Below are positions 16,737-24,135 of a stretch of 64,000 bases of DNA, piece after piece. The stretch is from Streptomyces musisoli (lineage in GTDB: Bacteria > Actinomycetota > Actinomycetes > Streptomycetales > Streptomycetaceae). Below the pieces are notes generated by a model. It saw only the letters and a list, made by a program, of their open reading frames with translations, did not search any database and was not told the DNA's origin. Location: positions 124,001 to 188,000 of the forward strand of contig NZ_JAERRH010000014.1 of the NCBI RefSeq assembly GCF_016741855.1, written 5' to 3'. A program made the translations under genes and the position numbers. Each line of letters starts with the position of its first letter. The first letter of the stretch is position 1.

Positions 16737-17450
16737 TCAGGACCAGGTCGCGACCAGGTAGCCCACGCCGTACGGTGCGTCCTCGTACAGCAGATTGCCG
16801 GTGAGGTTCGCGTTCTCGGCGGCCCCGGCCAGGATCTGCCAGGGCGCCCGGCCGGCGGCCTTCAGCTCGAGGGCGAGCCCGGGATCCAGCGCCCGCAGTG
16901 CCGCCACGTCCGCCGCGCCGAGCGCCCTCGCCACCTCCGCGTCGAAGGGCGCCGCCCGTTCGTCCAGGTAGCCCGGTGCCTTGAGCGTGCGACAGGCGCT
17001 GGCGTCGCCCATGACCAGCAGCGCCACCCGCCCGGCCCGGCCGGCCAGCTCACGCCCGGTGTCGGCGCACCGCTCCGGTTCCAGCGATTCCGCGACGCCG
17101 AGCCCCTCGATCGGGGCGTCGGCCCAACCGGTCCGCTCCAGCAGCCAGGCGCCGACGGCCAGCGAGGTGGGCAGCTCGCGCTCCGGGGCCGGGTGGGCGG
17201 TGGGTCCGAGGTGTACGCCGAGGTCGACGCCGAAGCCGCGGAAGGTACCCGGCGCGCCCTGCGGGAAGGTGCCGTGCCCGTCCTGCTCCGCCGCGCCGAC
17301 GACCACCAGCAGGTCGGGGCGGGCGGCGGCGAGCAGGCCGAGCGCGTCCGAGCAGGCCGTGCGTGCGGCGTCCAGTTCAGGCGCGGCACCCGCGGCGACC
17401 TCGGGCACGAGCAGCGGCGGACAGGGGCAGACTGCGGCGGCGACAAGCAT
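16737..17450 (-). CDS. Class III extradiol dioxygenase-like protein
   Basis: A 237-residue protein that looks like the LigB-type (class III) ring-cleavage dioxygenase superfamily as found in actinobacteria, usually of unknown substrate. Seen: MLVAAAVCPCPPLLVPEVA at the start, RPDLLVVVGAAEQDGHG, then LLVMGDASACRTLKAPGYLDE and GVGYLVATWS at the end. The normal metal-ligand His of the PHPP motif is Cys here. The ATG at 17450 has no strong ribosome site; it may be coupled to a short frame ending 35 bp upstream. It lies downstream of miaB on the same strand. Confidence 0.75.
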   Translation of the reverse strand: MLVAAAVCPCPPLLVPEVAAGAAPELDAARTACSDALGLLAAARPDLLVVVGAAEQDGHGTFPQGAPGTFRGFGVDLGVHLGPTAHPAPERELPTSLAVGAWLLERTGWADAPIEGLGVAESLEPERCADTGRELAGRAGRVALLVMGDASACRTLKAPGYLDERAAPFDAEVARALGAADVAALRALDPGLALELKAAGRAPWQILAGAAENANLTGNLLYEDAPYGVGYLVATWS

Positions 17451-17484
17451 GATCGGCAGCGTAACCCGGCGAGCGGGCCGCGCG

Positions 17485-17565
17485 TCACTCCTGGATCGGC
17501 ACGTCCATCGGGTCGGCCACCGCCAGGACGAGCGCCTCCAGCCTGCCGCGCCCACCGACGTACAC
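17485..17565 (-). CDS. Possible 26-residue small protein
   Basis: A frame from GTG 17565 reads VYVGGRGRLEALVLAVADP and then MDVPIQE before its stop. Nearly every codon ends in G or C and first- and second-position use is gene-like. The same frame upstream of the GTG looks like noise. GGTGG lies about eight bases before the GTG. It sits between miaB and the dioxygenase-like gene, 35 bp before the latter, and could couple its translation. Function unknown; existence inferred from codon use only. Confidence 0.4.
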   Translation of the reverse strand: MYVGGRGRLEALVLAVADPMDVPIQE

Positions 17566-17705
17566 GGCGCGAAACCACCGGAAGCCCGCGCCCCGCCGAA
17601 GCACGGAACACCGGAAGCGCGGGCCCCGCGGAGCACACGACCCAGTGGAACCACGGCACCCACCGAAACCCGGCGCCCGCCGGAGCGCGGGCCGGGGTTC
17701 GGGTT

Positions 17706-19235
17706 TCAGTCGCAGCCGCAGCCGCTGCCCGTGGCGACCGGCAGCGGTGCCGGTGCGCCGATCTTCGGCAGGCCGAGCATGACGCCCGCCGGCTTGGCGG
17801 CCTCCGCGGCGTTCCGCTTCTCCCACGCGTCCCCCGCGCGCGTGCGGCGCACGCCGAGCACGGGGCCCTCGGCCAGGAGGTGGTGCGGGGCGGCGTACGT
17901 GATCTCGACGGTGACGACGTCGCCGGGGCGCACCTCCTCGTCCGGCTTGGTGAAGTGGACGAGGCGGTTGTCGGGGCCGCGGCCGGAGAGGCGGTGGGTG
18001 GCGCCGTCCTTGCGGCCCTCACCCTCGGCGACCATCAGCTCCAGCGTGCGGCCGACCTGCTTCTTGTTCTCCTCCCAGGAGATCTCCTCCTGGAGGGCGA
18101 CGAGCCGCTCGTAGCGCGCCTGGACGACCTCCTTGGGAATCTGGTCCTCCATGGTCGCGGCGGGCGTGCCGGGGCGCTTGGAGTACTGGAAGGTGAAGGC
18201 CTGCGCGAACCGCGCCTCGCGGACGACGTGCAGCGTCTCCTCGAAGTCCTCCTCGGTCTCGCCGGGGAAGCCCACGATGATGTCGGTGGTGATCGCGGCG
18301 TGCGGAATGGCGGCCCGCACCTTCTCGATGATCCCCAGGTACCGATCCTGGCGGTACGAGCGGCGCATCGCCTTCAGCACCGTGTCGGAGCCGGACTGGA
18401 GCGGCATGTGCAGCTGCGGCATCACGTTCGGCGTCTCGGCCATGGCCGCGATCACGTCGTCCGTGAAGTCGCGCGGGTGCGGGGAGGTGAAGCGGACGCG
18501 CTCCAGACCCTCGATGTTCCCGCAGGCGCGCAGCAGCTTGCTGAAGGCCTCGCGGTCGCCGATGTCGGAACCGTAGGCGTTGACGTTCTGGCCGAGCAGC
18601 GTGATCTCCGAGACGCCCTCGCCGACCAGGGCCTCGATCTCGGCGAGGATGTCGCCGGGGCGACGGTCCTTCTCCTTGCCGCGCAGGGCGGGCACGATGC
18701 AGAAGGTGCAGGTGTTGTTGCAGCCGACGGAGATCGACACCCAGGCCGCGTAGGCGCTCTCGCGGCGGGTCGGCAGCGTGGAGGGGAACGCCTCCAGGGA
18801 CTCGGCGATCTCGACCTGCGCCTCTTCCTGGACGCGGGCGCGCTCCAGCAGGACGGGCAGCTTGCCGATGTTGTGCGTGCCGAAGACGACGTCCACCCAG
18901 GGCGCCTTCTTCACGATGGTGTCGCGGTCCTTCTGCGCGAGACAGCCGCCGACCGCGATCTGCATGCCGGGGCGGGACGCCTTCCTCGGCGCCAGCCGGC
19001 CGAGGTTGCCGTAGAGCCGGTTGTCGGCGTTCTCGCGGACCGCGCAGGTGTTGAAGACGACGACGTCCGCGTCCCCGTCCGATCCCTCGGGGGCCCGTAC
19101 ATATCCGGCCTCTTCGAGCAGCCCGGCCAATCGCTCGGAGTCGTGGACGTTCATCTGGCACCCGTAGGTGCGGATTTCGTAACTCTTGGGGGCGGGAACG
19201 TCCACTGCCGGGCTCCGGTCGCTGCTGCTGGTCAT
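17706..19235 (-). CDS. miaB: tRNA-2-methylthio-N6-dimethylallyladenosine synthase MiaB
   Basis: A radical-SAM methylthiotransferase that adds the 2-methylthio group to i6A37 of tRNA. N-terminal UPF0004 cysteines are in YGCQMN, FNTCAVREN and VGGCLAQK. The radical-SAM cluster is CNNTCTFC. A TRAM domain follows near the C-terminus (EEVRPGDVVTVEI). The protein ends in a Cys/Gly-rich GSGCGCD tail. The 509 residues are normal. No Shine-Dalgarno precedes the ATG at 19235; a TACCCT seven bases upstream could be the -10 box of a leaderless transcript, but no matching -35 was found. Confidence 0.95.
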   Translation of the reverse strand: MTSSSDRSPAVDVPAPKSYEIRTYGCQMNVHDSERLAGLLEEAGYVRAPEGSDGDADVVVFNTCAVRENADNRLYGNLGRLAPRKASRPGMQIAVGGCLAQKDRDTIVKKAPWVDVVFGTHNIGKLPVLLERARVQEEAQVEIAESLEAFPSTLPTRRESAYAAWVSISVGCNNTCTFCIVPALRGKEKDRRPGDILAEIEALVGEGVSEITLLGQNVNAYGSDIGDREAFSKLLRACGNIEGLERVRFTSPHPRDFTDDVIAAMAETPNVMPQLHMPLQSGSDTVLKAMRRSYRQDRYLGIIEKVRAAIPHAAITTDIIVGFPGETEEDFEETLHVVREARFAQAFTFQYSKRPGTPAATMEDQIPKEVVQARYERLVALQEEISWEENKKQVGRTLELMVAEGEGRKDGATHRLSGRGPDNRLVHFTKPDEEVRPGDVVTVEITYAAPHHLLAEGPVLGVRRTRAGDAWEKRNAAEAAKPAGVMLGLPKIGAPAPLPVATGSGCGCD

Positions 19236-19341
19236 GCGTTCAAGGGTAGGCGGTCCTCGGAGACCCGCGGTGCGGCACTTGTTCCGTCGTGCGACCGCCC
19301 GCCGCGGCGGACAGGGGCGATGCGGGAGCGGCGCTCGCGCC

Positions 19342-19357
19342 TGTGACGGCAGTCACA
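19342..19357. promoter_or_regulatory. Crp-like palindrome TGTGACGGCAGTCACA
   Basis: A perfect TGTGA-N6-TCACA palindrome, extended to CTGTGAC/GTCACAG. It also fits GTG-N6-GNCAC, the form described for streptomycete Crp. It sits 107 bp upstream of miaB and about 335 bp upstream of the divergent protease-like gene, in a 455-bp gap (19236-19690) with no other assignable gene. Confidence 0.5.
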
Positions 19358-19690
19358 GGTGAGGGTGGTCGTTCACCGCGCGCCTGGCGCATCGCCGCCC
19401 GTGCCGGGACAGGAGAAGGTTTTCGCCAAAGGGCGACCGAAAGGCTCGGCAGGCGTGTGCATGAGGGCGGGCGACCTGCTTAGGTGGGGCCACGCCGTGC
19501 TCGGCCGTCTCGGCGTACCGGCAGGGCGATTCGGGGTCACCCCGGCCGTCCGACCGACGAGGAGGTCTCCGGACGAGTGGGATGCCAGAGGGAGTACGGC
19601 GTCGTGAACGCCCGGTCCGACGCAACGGAGGCGGAGAGACACCCCAACCGTTCCGGCCGGTGAGAACAGCGAACGGGGGTGACACGACAG

Positions 19691-20212
19691 GTGCGGAGAA
19701 CGAGCGAGTACGCCGCGCTGCGGCGCCGATGCACCGCGATTCTGCGTGATCTCGGGGTGCAGCGGTCGCTTTCCCTGGACGCGCTCCGTGCGCGGGTGGA
19801 GGAGCTGAGAGGGCGGCCGCTCGTGGTGAGGGAGCTGCCCGAGCAGGTGGCGGCCACCGGGGCGTGCGGGCTCTGGCTGGGTACCGAGGAGGCCGACTAC
19901 GTCTTCTACGAGGCCCGTACCGCCCCCGTGCACCGTGAGCACATCATCCTCCACGAGATCGGCCATGTGCTGTGCGACCACCACCGCATCGTCACGGACG
20001 GCGATGACGGGCCGGCCGCCCGGCTGCTGGGCGATCCGCATCCCGGTCTGGTCAGGCGGCTGATGGCCAGGACGAGTTACACGACCACCGAGGAACAAGA
20101 AGCCGAGATGATCGCGAGCCTGATACAGAGCGCCGGGGAGGGCGGCCGGGTGGCCGGTCCCGTGGGACGCCTCGGCGCGTTCCTGGGAGTGACGGCCGAT
20201 GCCGGTGAGTGA
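19691..20212 (+). CDS. ImmA/IrrE-like zinc metallopeptidase domain protein
   Basis: About 173 residues, with the gluzincin motif HEIGHVLCDHH near residue 100 in a context (EHIILHEIGHVLCDHH) typical of ImmA/IrrE or COG2856 domain proteins, often labelled toxin components. Relatives cleave repressors of mobile elements or stress regulators. The GTG at 19691 is chosen because GGGGGTG lies about nine bases upstream; a GTG four codons earlier has its site too close. Unlike true ImmA systems no XRE partner is adjacent. Instead it overlaps by 14 bp a multi-pass membrane protein, a pairing seen repeatedly in streptomycetes. The role is unknown. Confidence 0.75.
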   Translation: MRRTSEYAALRRRCTAILRDLGVQRSLSLDALRARVEELRGRPLVVRELPEQVAATGACGLWLGTEEADYVFYEARTAPVHREHIILHEIGHVLCDHHRIVTDGDDGPAARLLGDPHPGLVRRLMARTSYTTTEEQEAEMIASLIQSAGEGGRVAGPVGRLGAFLGVTADAGE

Positions 20213-21362
20213 GCTGGCCGCCCGGGTCGGACTCGCCAGCGTCCTCGCGCTGTGGTTCGCCCTCGTCTGGCGGGCGCGGCCCGCGCTGCGCCAGCCCCAT
20301 CTGCGTGGGCTGTGGGTGACCGTCCTGGCGGCGACCACCGCCATCACCCTCTTCCAGCCGGAGATCGTCAGCGGGCTGACGTCCGTCGGGATCGCCGTGC
20401 ACACGGTGTCCCTCGTCCGCAATCTGATCGGCGTCCTCAGCGCGGGGCTGGTCCTGCTCTTCGTGATCGACCCGCGCCGCGGTCCCCGGCTGCGCCGCTC
20501 CGTGGCGGTGGGACTGACGGCCGCGCTGGTGTCGTTGCTCGTCCTGGACCTGTTGCGCGGCGACCGGTCGCCCGAGGGGATGGCGGCCGTCCAGCGGCCG
20601 GCGTCCGCCGCGGCCGCCTACTGGCTGATCCTCATCGTCGCCCACATCCTCGGGGACGCCGTCGCCCTCGTGGTCTGCTGGCGGTACAGCCTGCGCACGG
20701 CGGAGCGTGATCTCGTCTGGTCACTGCGGCTTTTCGCTGCGGGCAGCGTGCTCGCCCTCGTCTTCTGGTGCGGCTATCTCTGCCACCTCTACGGCCTCAC
20801 GCCGGGGCTGCTCCCGTACCTGTCCGTGATCATGGGTGTCCACGGCTTCCTGCGGGCGGCCTCCCTGCTGGTGCCCACCGCGACCGCCGTGGCCCGGTCG
20901 GCCGCCGCGCTGCGGACGGCCTGGCAGCTGTGGCCGCTGTGGCGGGACCTGGTGACGGCGGTGCCCCACGTGGCCCTGGCCAGCCCGCGGCGGACCCGGC
21001 TCCAGGAGGTGCTGTGGCCGCGCTGCCCGCCGGCGCTCCAGGCCCACCGGCAGACCATCGAGACGTACGACGCGCTGCTGACGCTTCAGCCGTACATCCA
21101 GCCGGACGCCTACGAGGAGGCGCACCGGCACGCGCGGCGCGCAGGGGTGCCGGACGACCGTCTCGCGTCCGCCGCGCTCGCCGGTGTCGTGGGACAGGCC
21201 CGGCGGGCGGTACTCGGCGGCGTCCCTCCGGCCGATCCGCGCCCGCTGCCCGGGGTGGTTCACGGCAGTCCCGAGACTCTGCTGGGGATCGCCCGGATGT
21301 GGTCGGCCATGACCGACGCACTTCCCTTCCGCGACCGGACCTCTCCGGCGCAGCAGCCCTGA
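20199..21362 (+). CDS. MAB_1171c-type multi-pass membrane protein
   Basis: A 387-residue membrane protein. The first 230 residues contain about seven hydrophobic helices (for example VGLASVLALWFALVW, LIGVLSAGLVLLFVI, LFAAGSVLALVFWCGYLCHL). The C-terminal 150 residues are soluble and helical (LQEVLWPRCPPALQAHRQTI). This layout and the overlap with the ImmA/IrrE-like gene match the MAB_1171c putative transporter family. GGGAG lies nine bases before ATG 20199, and the overlap indicates translational coupling. The name transporter is historical; no transport motif is visible. A membrane-sited receptor or substrate of the protease is an alternative. Confidence 0.75.
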   Translation: MPVSELAARVGLASVLALWFALVWRARPALRQPHLRGLWVTVLAATTAITLFQPEIVSGLTSVGIAVHTVSLVRNLIGVLSAGLVLLFVIDPRRGPRLRRSVAVGLTAALVSLLVLDLLRGDRSPEGMAAVQRPASAAAAYWLILIVAHILGDAVALVVCWRYSLRTAERDLVWSLRLFAAGSVLALVFWCGYLCHLYGLTPGLLPYLSVIMGVHGFLRAASLLVPTATAVARSAAALRTAWQLWPLWRDLVTAVPHVALASPRRTRLQEVLWPRCPPALQAHRQTIETYDALLTLQPYIQPDAYEEAHRHARRAGVPDDRLASAALAGVVGQARRAVLGGVPPADPRPLPGVVHGSPETLLGIARMWSAMTDALPFRDRTSPAQQP

Positions 21363-21389
21363 CGGCCCCCGGCGTCCCCGCACCGCGGG

Positions 21390-21741
21390 CCGGTGCGGGG
21401 CATTCACGGAGGCGTATCGGTGCCCCGCGTGCCGCCAGGAGGCGGGGCGCAATCACCGAGGTGCGTCGGTGGCCTGCGTGCCGGTGCGGGGCGCATTCAC
21501 CGAGGTGTATCGGTGACCCGCGTGCCGCCAGGAGGCGGGGCGCAATCACCGGGGCGTGTCGGTGGCCTGCGTGCCGCCAGGAGGCGGGGCGCAATCACCG
21601 AGGTGCGTCGGTGGCCTGCGTGCCGGTGCGGGGCACATTCACCGAGGTGTATCGGTGACCCGCGTGCCGCCAGGAGGCGGGGCGCAATCACCGGGGCGTG
21701 TCGGTGGCCTGCGTGCCGCTAGGAGGCGGGGCCGCGTGGTG
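21390..21741. repeat. Seven-unit tandem array of 42-49-bp repeats at the 3' end of an SDR gene
   Basis: Units start at 21390, 21432, 21481, 21525, 21574, 21623 and 21667. There are two types: 49 bp (opening CCGCCAGGAGGCGGGGCGCA) and 44 bp (opening CCGGTGCGGGGCGCATTCAC). Order is short, long, short, long, long, short, long. 21432-21573 and 21574-21715 are two almost identical 142-bp blocks. Each unit carries an inverted repeat, such as TCACCGA-N6-TCGGTGA in the 44-bp type. An eighth, diverged copy forms the last codons and stop of the SDR gene (CCGCTAGGAGGCGGGGC). Unit lengths are not multiples of three, so it is not coding. Confidence 0.9.
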
Positions 21742-22537
21742 CGATGTGGTGGTCGAAGGCGAGCGTCCCGGGGTCGAGGGCCGTCGTCCCGCCGTCGACG
21801 GTGAGCACCGCGCCGTTGACGTAGGACGCCGCCGGGGACAGCAGCCAGCCGATCGCCTCCGCGACCTCGCGCGGTTCACCGGGCCGGCCCTGGGGCAGCA
21901 GCCTGGTCGCCTCCTCGTAGGCGGCCTCCATCCCACCGCCCGGCAGGCCGGCCTCCTCGGCGAAGCGCGTCATGCGCCGGTCGGCCATCTCGGTCCGCAC
22001 CCAGCCGGGGCACACGATGTTGGCCCGCACCCCCTGGCGTCCGTAGTCGACGGCGACGGAGCGGCACAGCTGGAGCAGGGCGGCCTTGGACGTGGCGTAC
22101 GGGGCGTTGCTCGTGCCGTTGCGCAGTGCGGACACCGAGGCGACGGCGACCACCGCGCCCCTGGACTCCAGCAGGTGCGGGATCGCGGCGCGGAGCAGGA
22201 GGAGCGGGCCGGTGACATTGGTGCGCATCACCTCGTCCCAGTCCTGCAGCGACATGTCGCCCACGGCTCCGCCGCGCCCGATGCCCGCGTTGAGCACCAC
22301 TCCGTCGAGCCGTCCGTACGTGTCCAGGGCCGCCCGTACGAGGCCCTCGGCCGCATCGGGGTCCTTGACGTCGGACGGATGGGCCAGCGCCCCCGTCTCC
22401 CGCGCGAGGCGTTCCAAGGGCTCGGCCCGCCGGCCGGAGACGACCACCTGGTGACCCGCCTCGCACAGCATCCGGGCCGTGGCCTGCCCGATGCCCGAGC
22501 CCCCGCCGGTCACGACGACAACGCGCTTGTCCTCCAC
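21719..22537 (-). CDS. Short-chain dehydrogenase/reductase
   Basis: A classical NAD(P)-dependent SDR of 272 residues. Cofactor motif TGGGSGIGQATA at the N-terminus, NAG in LNAGIGRGG, catalytic Ser in VASVSALRNG, YATSK (Tyr and Lys), and CPGWVRTEM. The tail contains YVNGAVLTVDGGT. The GTG at 22537 has AAGGAG about 11 bases upstream. It is divergent from the chitinase gene, and its 3' end merges into a tandem array whose units resemble its last codons. Substrate unknown. Confidence 0.88.
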   Translation of the reverse strand: MEDKRVVVVTGGGSGIGQATARMLCEAGHQVVVSGRRAEPLERLARETGALAHPSDVKDPDAAEGLVRAALDTYGRLDGVVLNAGIGRGGAVGDMSLQDWDEVMRTNVTGPLLLLRAAIPHLLESRGAVVAVASVSALRNGTSNAPYATSKAALLQLCRSVAVDYGRQGVRANIVCPGWVRTEMADRRMTRFAEEAGLPGGGMEAAYEEATRLLPQGRPGEPREVAEAIGWLLSPAASYVNGAVLTVDGGTTALDPGTLAFDHHIAPRGPAS

Positions 22538-22696
22538 TGCTGTTCAGGCTCCTTCACCGAGACCATCGAGATCGTCGAACTCGTCCGAGCTTAGAACCCG
22601 CTGTTCCGCCGGTGACGACTTCCGGCCAGCGCCCACCGGGGCCGCCTGGTCCGATGCGACTCCCTCACCCCCTTCTCTCACTTCTTACTTCACATC

Positions 22697-22725
22697 TTGA
22701 CGGAAGTGGTCTGTACCTCTAGTTT
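22697..22725 (+). promoter_or_regulatory. Chitinase promoter with a DasR-like operator in the spacer
   Basis: TTGACG (22697-22702), a 17-bp spacer and TAGTTT (22720-22725) form a good housekeeping promoter 43 bp before the chitinase start. The segment 22705-22720, AGTGGTCTGTACCTCT, matches 13 of 16 positions of the palindromic DasR element AGTGGTCTAGACCACT, which controls chitinase genes in streptomycetes. DasR bound there would block polymerase until GlcN-6-P-type inducers release it. Confidence 0.7.
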
Positions 22726-22767
22726 CACCGGGCGGCCCCCCACCCCCCACGAAAGGGCGTCCCCAAC

Positions 22768-24135
22768 GTGCCCAGAACCAGGTCTCTTTCGGCGTGCACC
22801 GCACTCGCGGTCACCGCTCTCACCCTGTCCGCCGGCCTGCTCACGGCGTCCCCCGCGCAGGCCGCGACCGGCACCATCACCGGCATCGGCGGCAAGTGTC
22901 TCGACGTCGCCGGGGCGAACCCCGCCGACGGCACGGCGGTGCAGCTCTACGACTGCAACGGCACGAACGCCCAGCAGTGGACGGTCGGCGGCGACGGCAC
23001 CATCCGGGCCCTCGGCAAGTGCCTGGACGTCACCGGCAATTCGACCGCCGAAGGTGCCAAGGCGCAGCTGTGGAGCTGCACCGGCGGCGCGAACCAGAAG
23101 TGGACCGTCACCGCCGCCCACGACATCGTCAACCCCCAGGCGGACAAGTGCCTGGACGCCACCGGCAACAGCTCCGCCAACGGCACCCGGGCACAGATCT
23201 GGAGCTGCGGCGGCGGCGCCAACCAGAAGTGGAACGCGCCCGCGGCCGGCGGCGGCACACCCTCCGCGCCGATGGCGGTGGCGCCGTACCTGTACAACGG
23301 CTGGGGCAGCCCGCCCAGCCCGAGCACCATCACCCGGGCCACCGGCGTGAAGTGGTTCACCCTCGCCTTCGTGCTGAGCAACGGCTACTGCAACCCGCAG
23401 TGGGACGGCAGCCGTCCGCTGACCGGCGGCGTGGACCAGCAGACGGTCGGCACGGTGCGGGCGAACGGCGGGGACGTCATCCCGTCCTTCGGCGGCTACA
23501 GCGGCAACAAGCTGGAGAGTTCCTGCTCCAGCGCCGGTGAACTCGCGGCCGCCTACCAGAAGGTCGTCGACGCCTACGGCCTGAAGGCGATCGACATCGA
23601 CCTGGAGGCCGACGCCTATAGCAACGGGACCGTCCAGCAGCGCACGGTCGACGCGCTGAAGACCGTGAAGGCCGCCAACCCCGGCCTGAAGGTCTACATC
23701 ACCATCGGCACCGGACAGAGCGGCCCCGACACCGGCCTCATCAACCGGGCCGCCGCCTCCGGGCTGGCCGTCGACGCCTGGGCCATCATGCCCTTCGACT
23801 TCGGCGGCGCCGGCCGGAACATGGGCAGTCTGACGGTGCAGGCGGCCGAGGGGCTGAAGAACGCGCTGAAGAACGCCTACCACTACAGCGACGACCAGGC
23901 CTACCGGGACATGGGCATCTCGTCCATGAACGGCGTCACCGACCAGAACGAGACCGTCACTGTGGCCGACTTCCGCACCATCCTCGGCTACGCCCAGCAG
24001 CACCACCTGGCGCGGCTGACCTTCTGGTCCGCCAACCGGGACCGCCCCTGCACGGGCGGCCCCGCCGACAGCTGCTCCGGCGTCAGCCAGTCCGACTGGG
24101 ACTACACACGCGTCTTCGCCGCCTACACCGGCTGA
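22768..24135 (+). CDS. Secreted family 18 chitinase with an N-terminal ricin-type lectin domain
   Basis: A signal peptide (cleaved near ASPAQA-A, residue 32) is followed by a beta-trefoil CBM13/ricin B-like domain (about 33-155) with three QxW lobes (AQQWTV, NQKWTV, NQKWNA). The GH18 domain runs from about 170 to the end. The catalytic signature reads AIDIDLEAD, with the acid Glu at residue 280 and Asp 276 and 278, so it should be active. The GTG start at 22768 has AAAGGGCG about 11 bases upstream. The gene would degrade extracellular chitin and has a DasR-type operator in its promoter. It converges on the RES toxin gene and overlaps it by 13 bp. Confidence 0.9.
   Translation: MPRTRSLSACTALAVTALTLSAGLLTASPAQAATGTITGIGGKCLDVAGANPADGTAVQLYDCNGTNAQQWTVGGDGTIRALGKCLDVTGNSTAEGAKAQLWSCTGGANQKWTVTAAHDIVNPQADKCLDATGNSSANGTRAQIWSCGGGANQKWNAPAAGGGTPSAPMAVAPYLYNGWGSPPSPSTITRATGVKWFTLAFVLSNGYCNPQWDGSRPLTGGVDQQTVGTVRANGGDVIPSFGGYSGNKLESSCSSAGELAAAYQKVVDAYGLKAIDIDLEADAYSNGTVQQRTVDALKTVKAANPGLKVYITIGTGQSGPDTGLINRAAASGLAVDAWAIMPFDFGGAGRNMGSLTVQAAEGLKNALKNAYHYSDDQAYRDMGISSMNGVTDQNETVTVADFRTILGYAQQHHLARLTFWSANRDRPCTGGPADSCSGVSQSDWDYTRVFAAYTG

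Noticed and set aside
21393..21722. Repeat protein reading across the 42-49-bp array
   Set aside because: Repeat lengths of 49 and 44 bp are not multiples of three, so the frame changes in each unit; no ribosome site.
21390..21741. CRISPR array
   Set aside because: Units are contiguous with no unique spacers and no cas genes; the unit instead matches the adjacent gene end.
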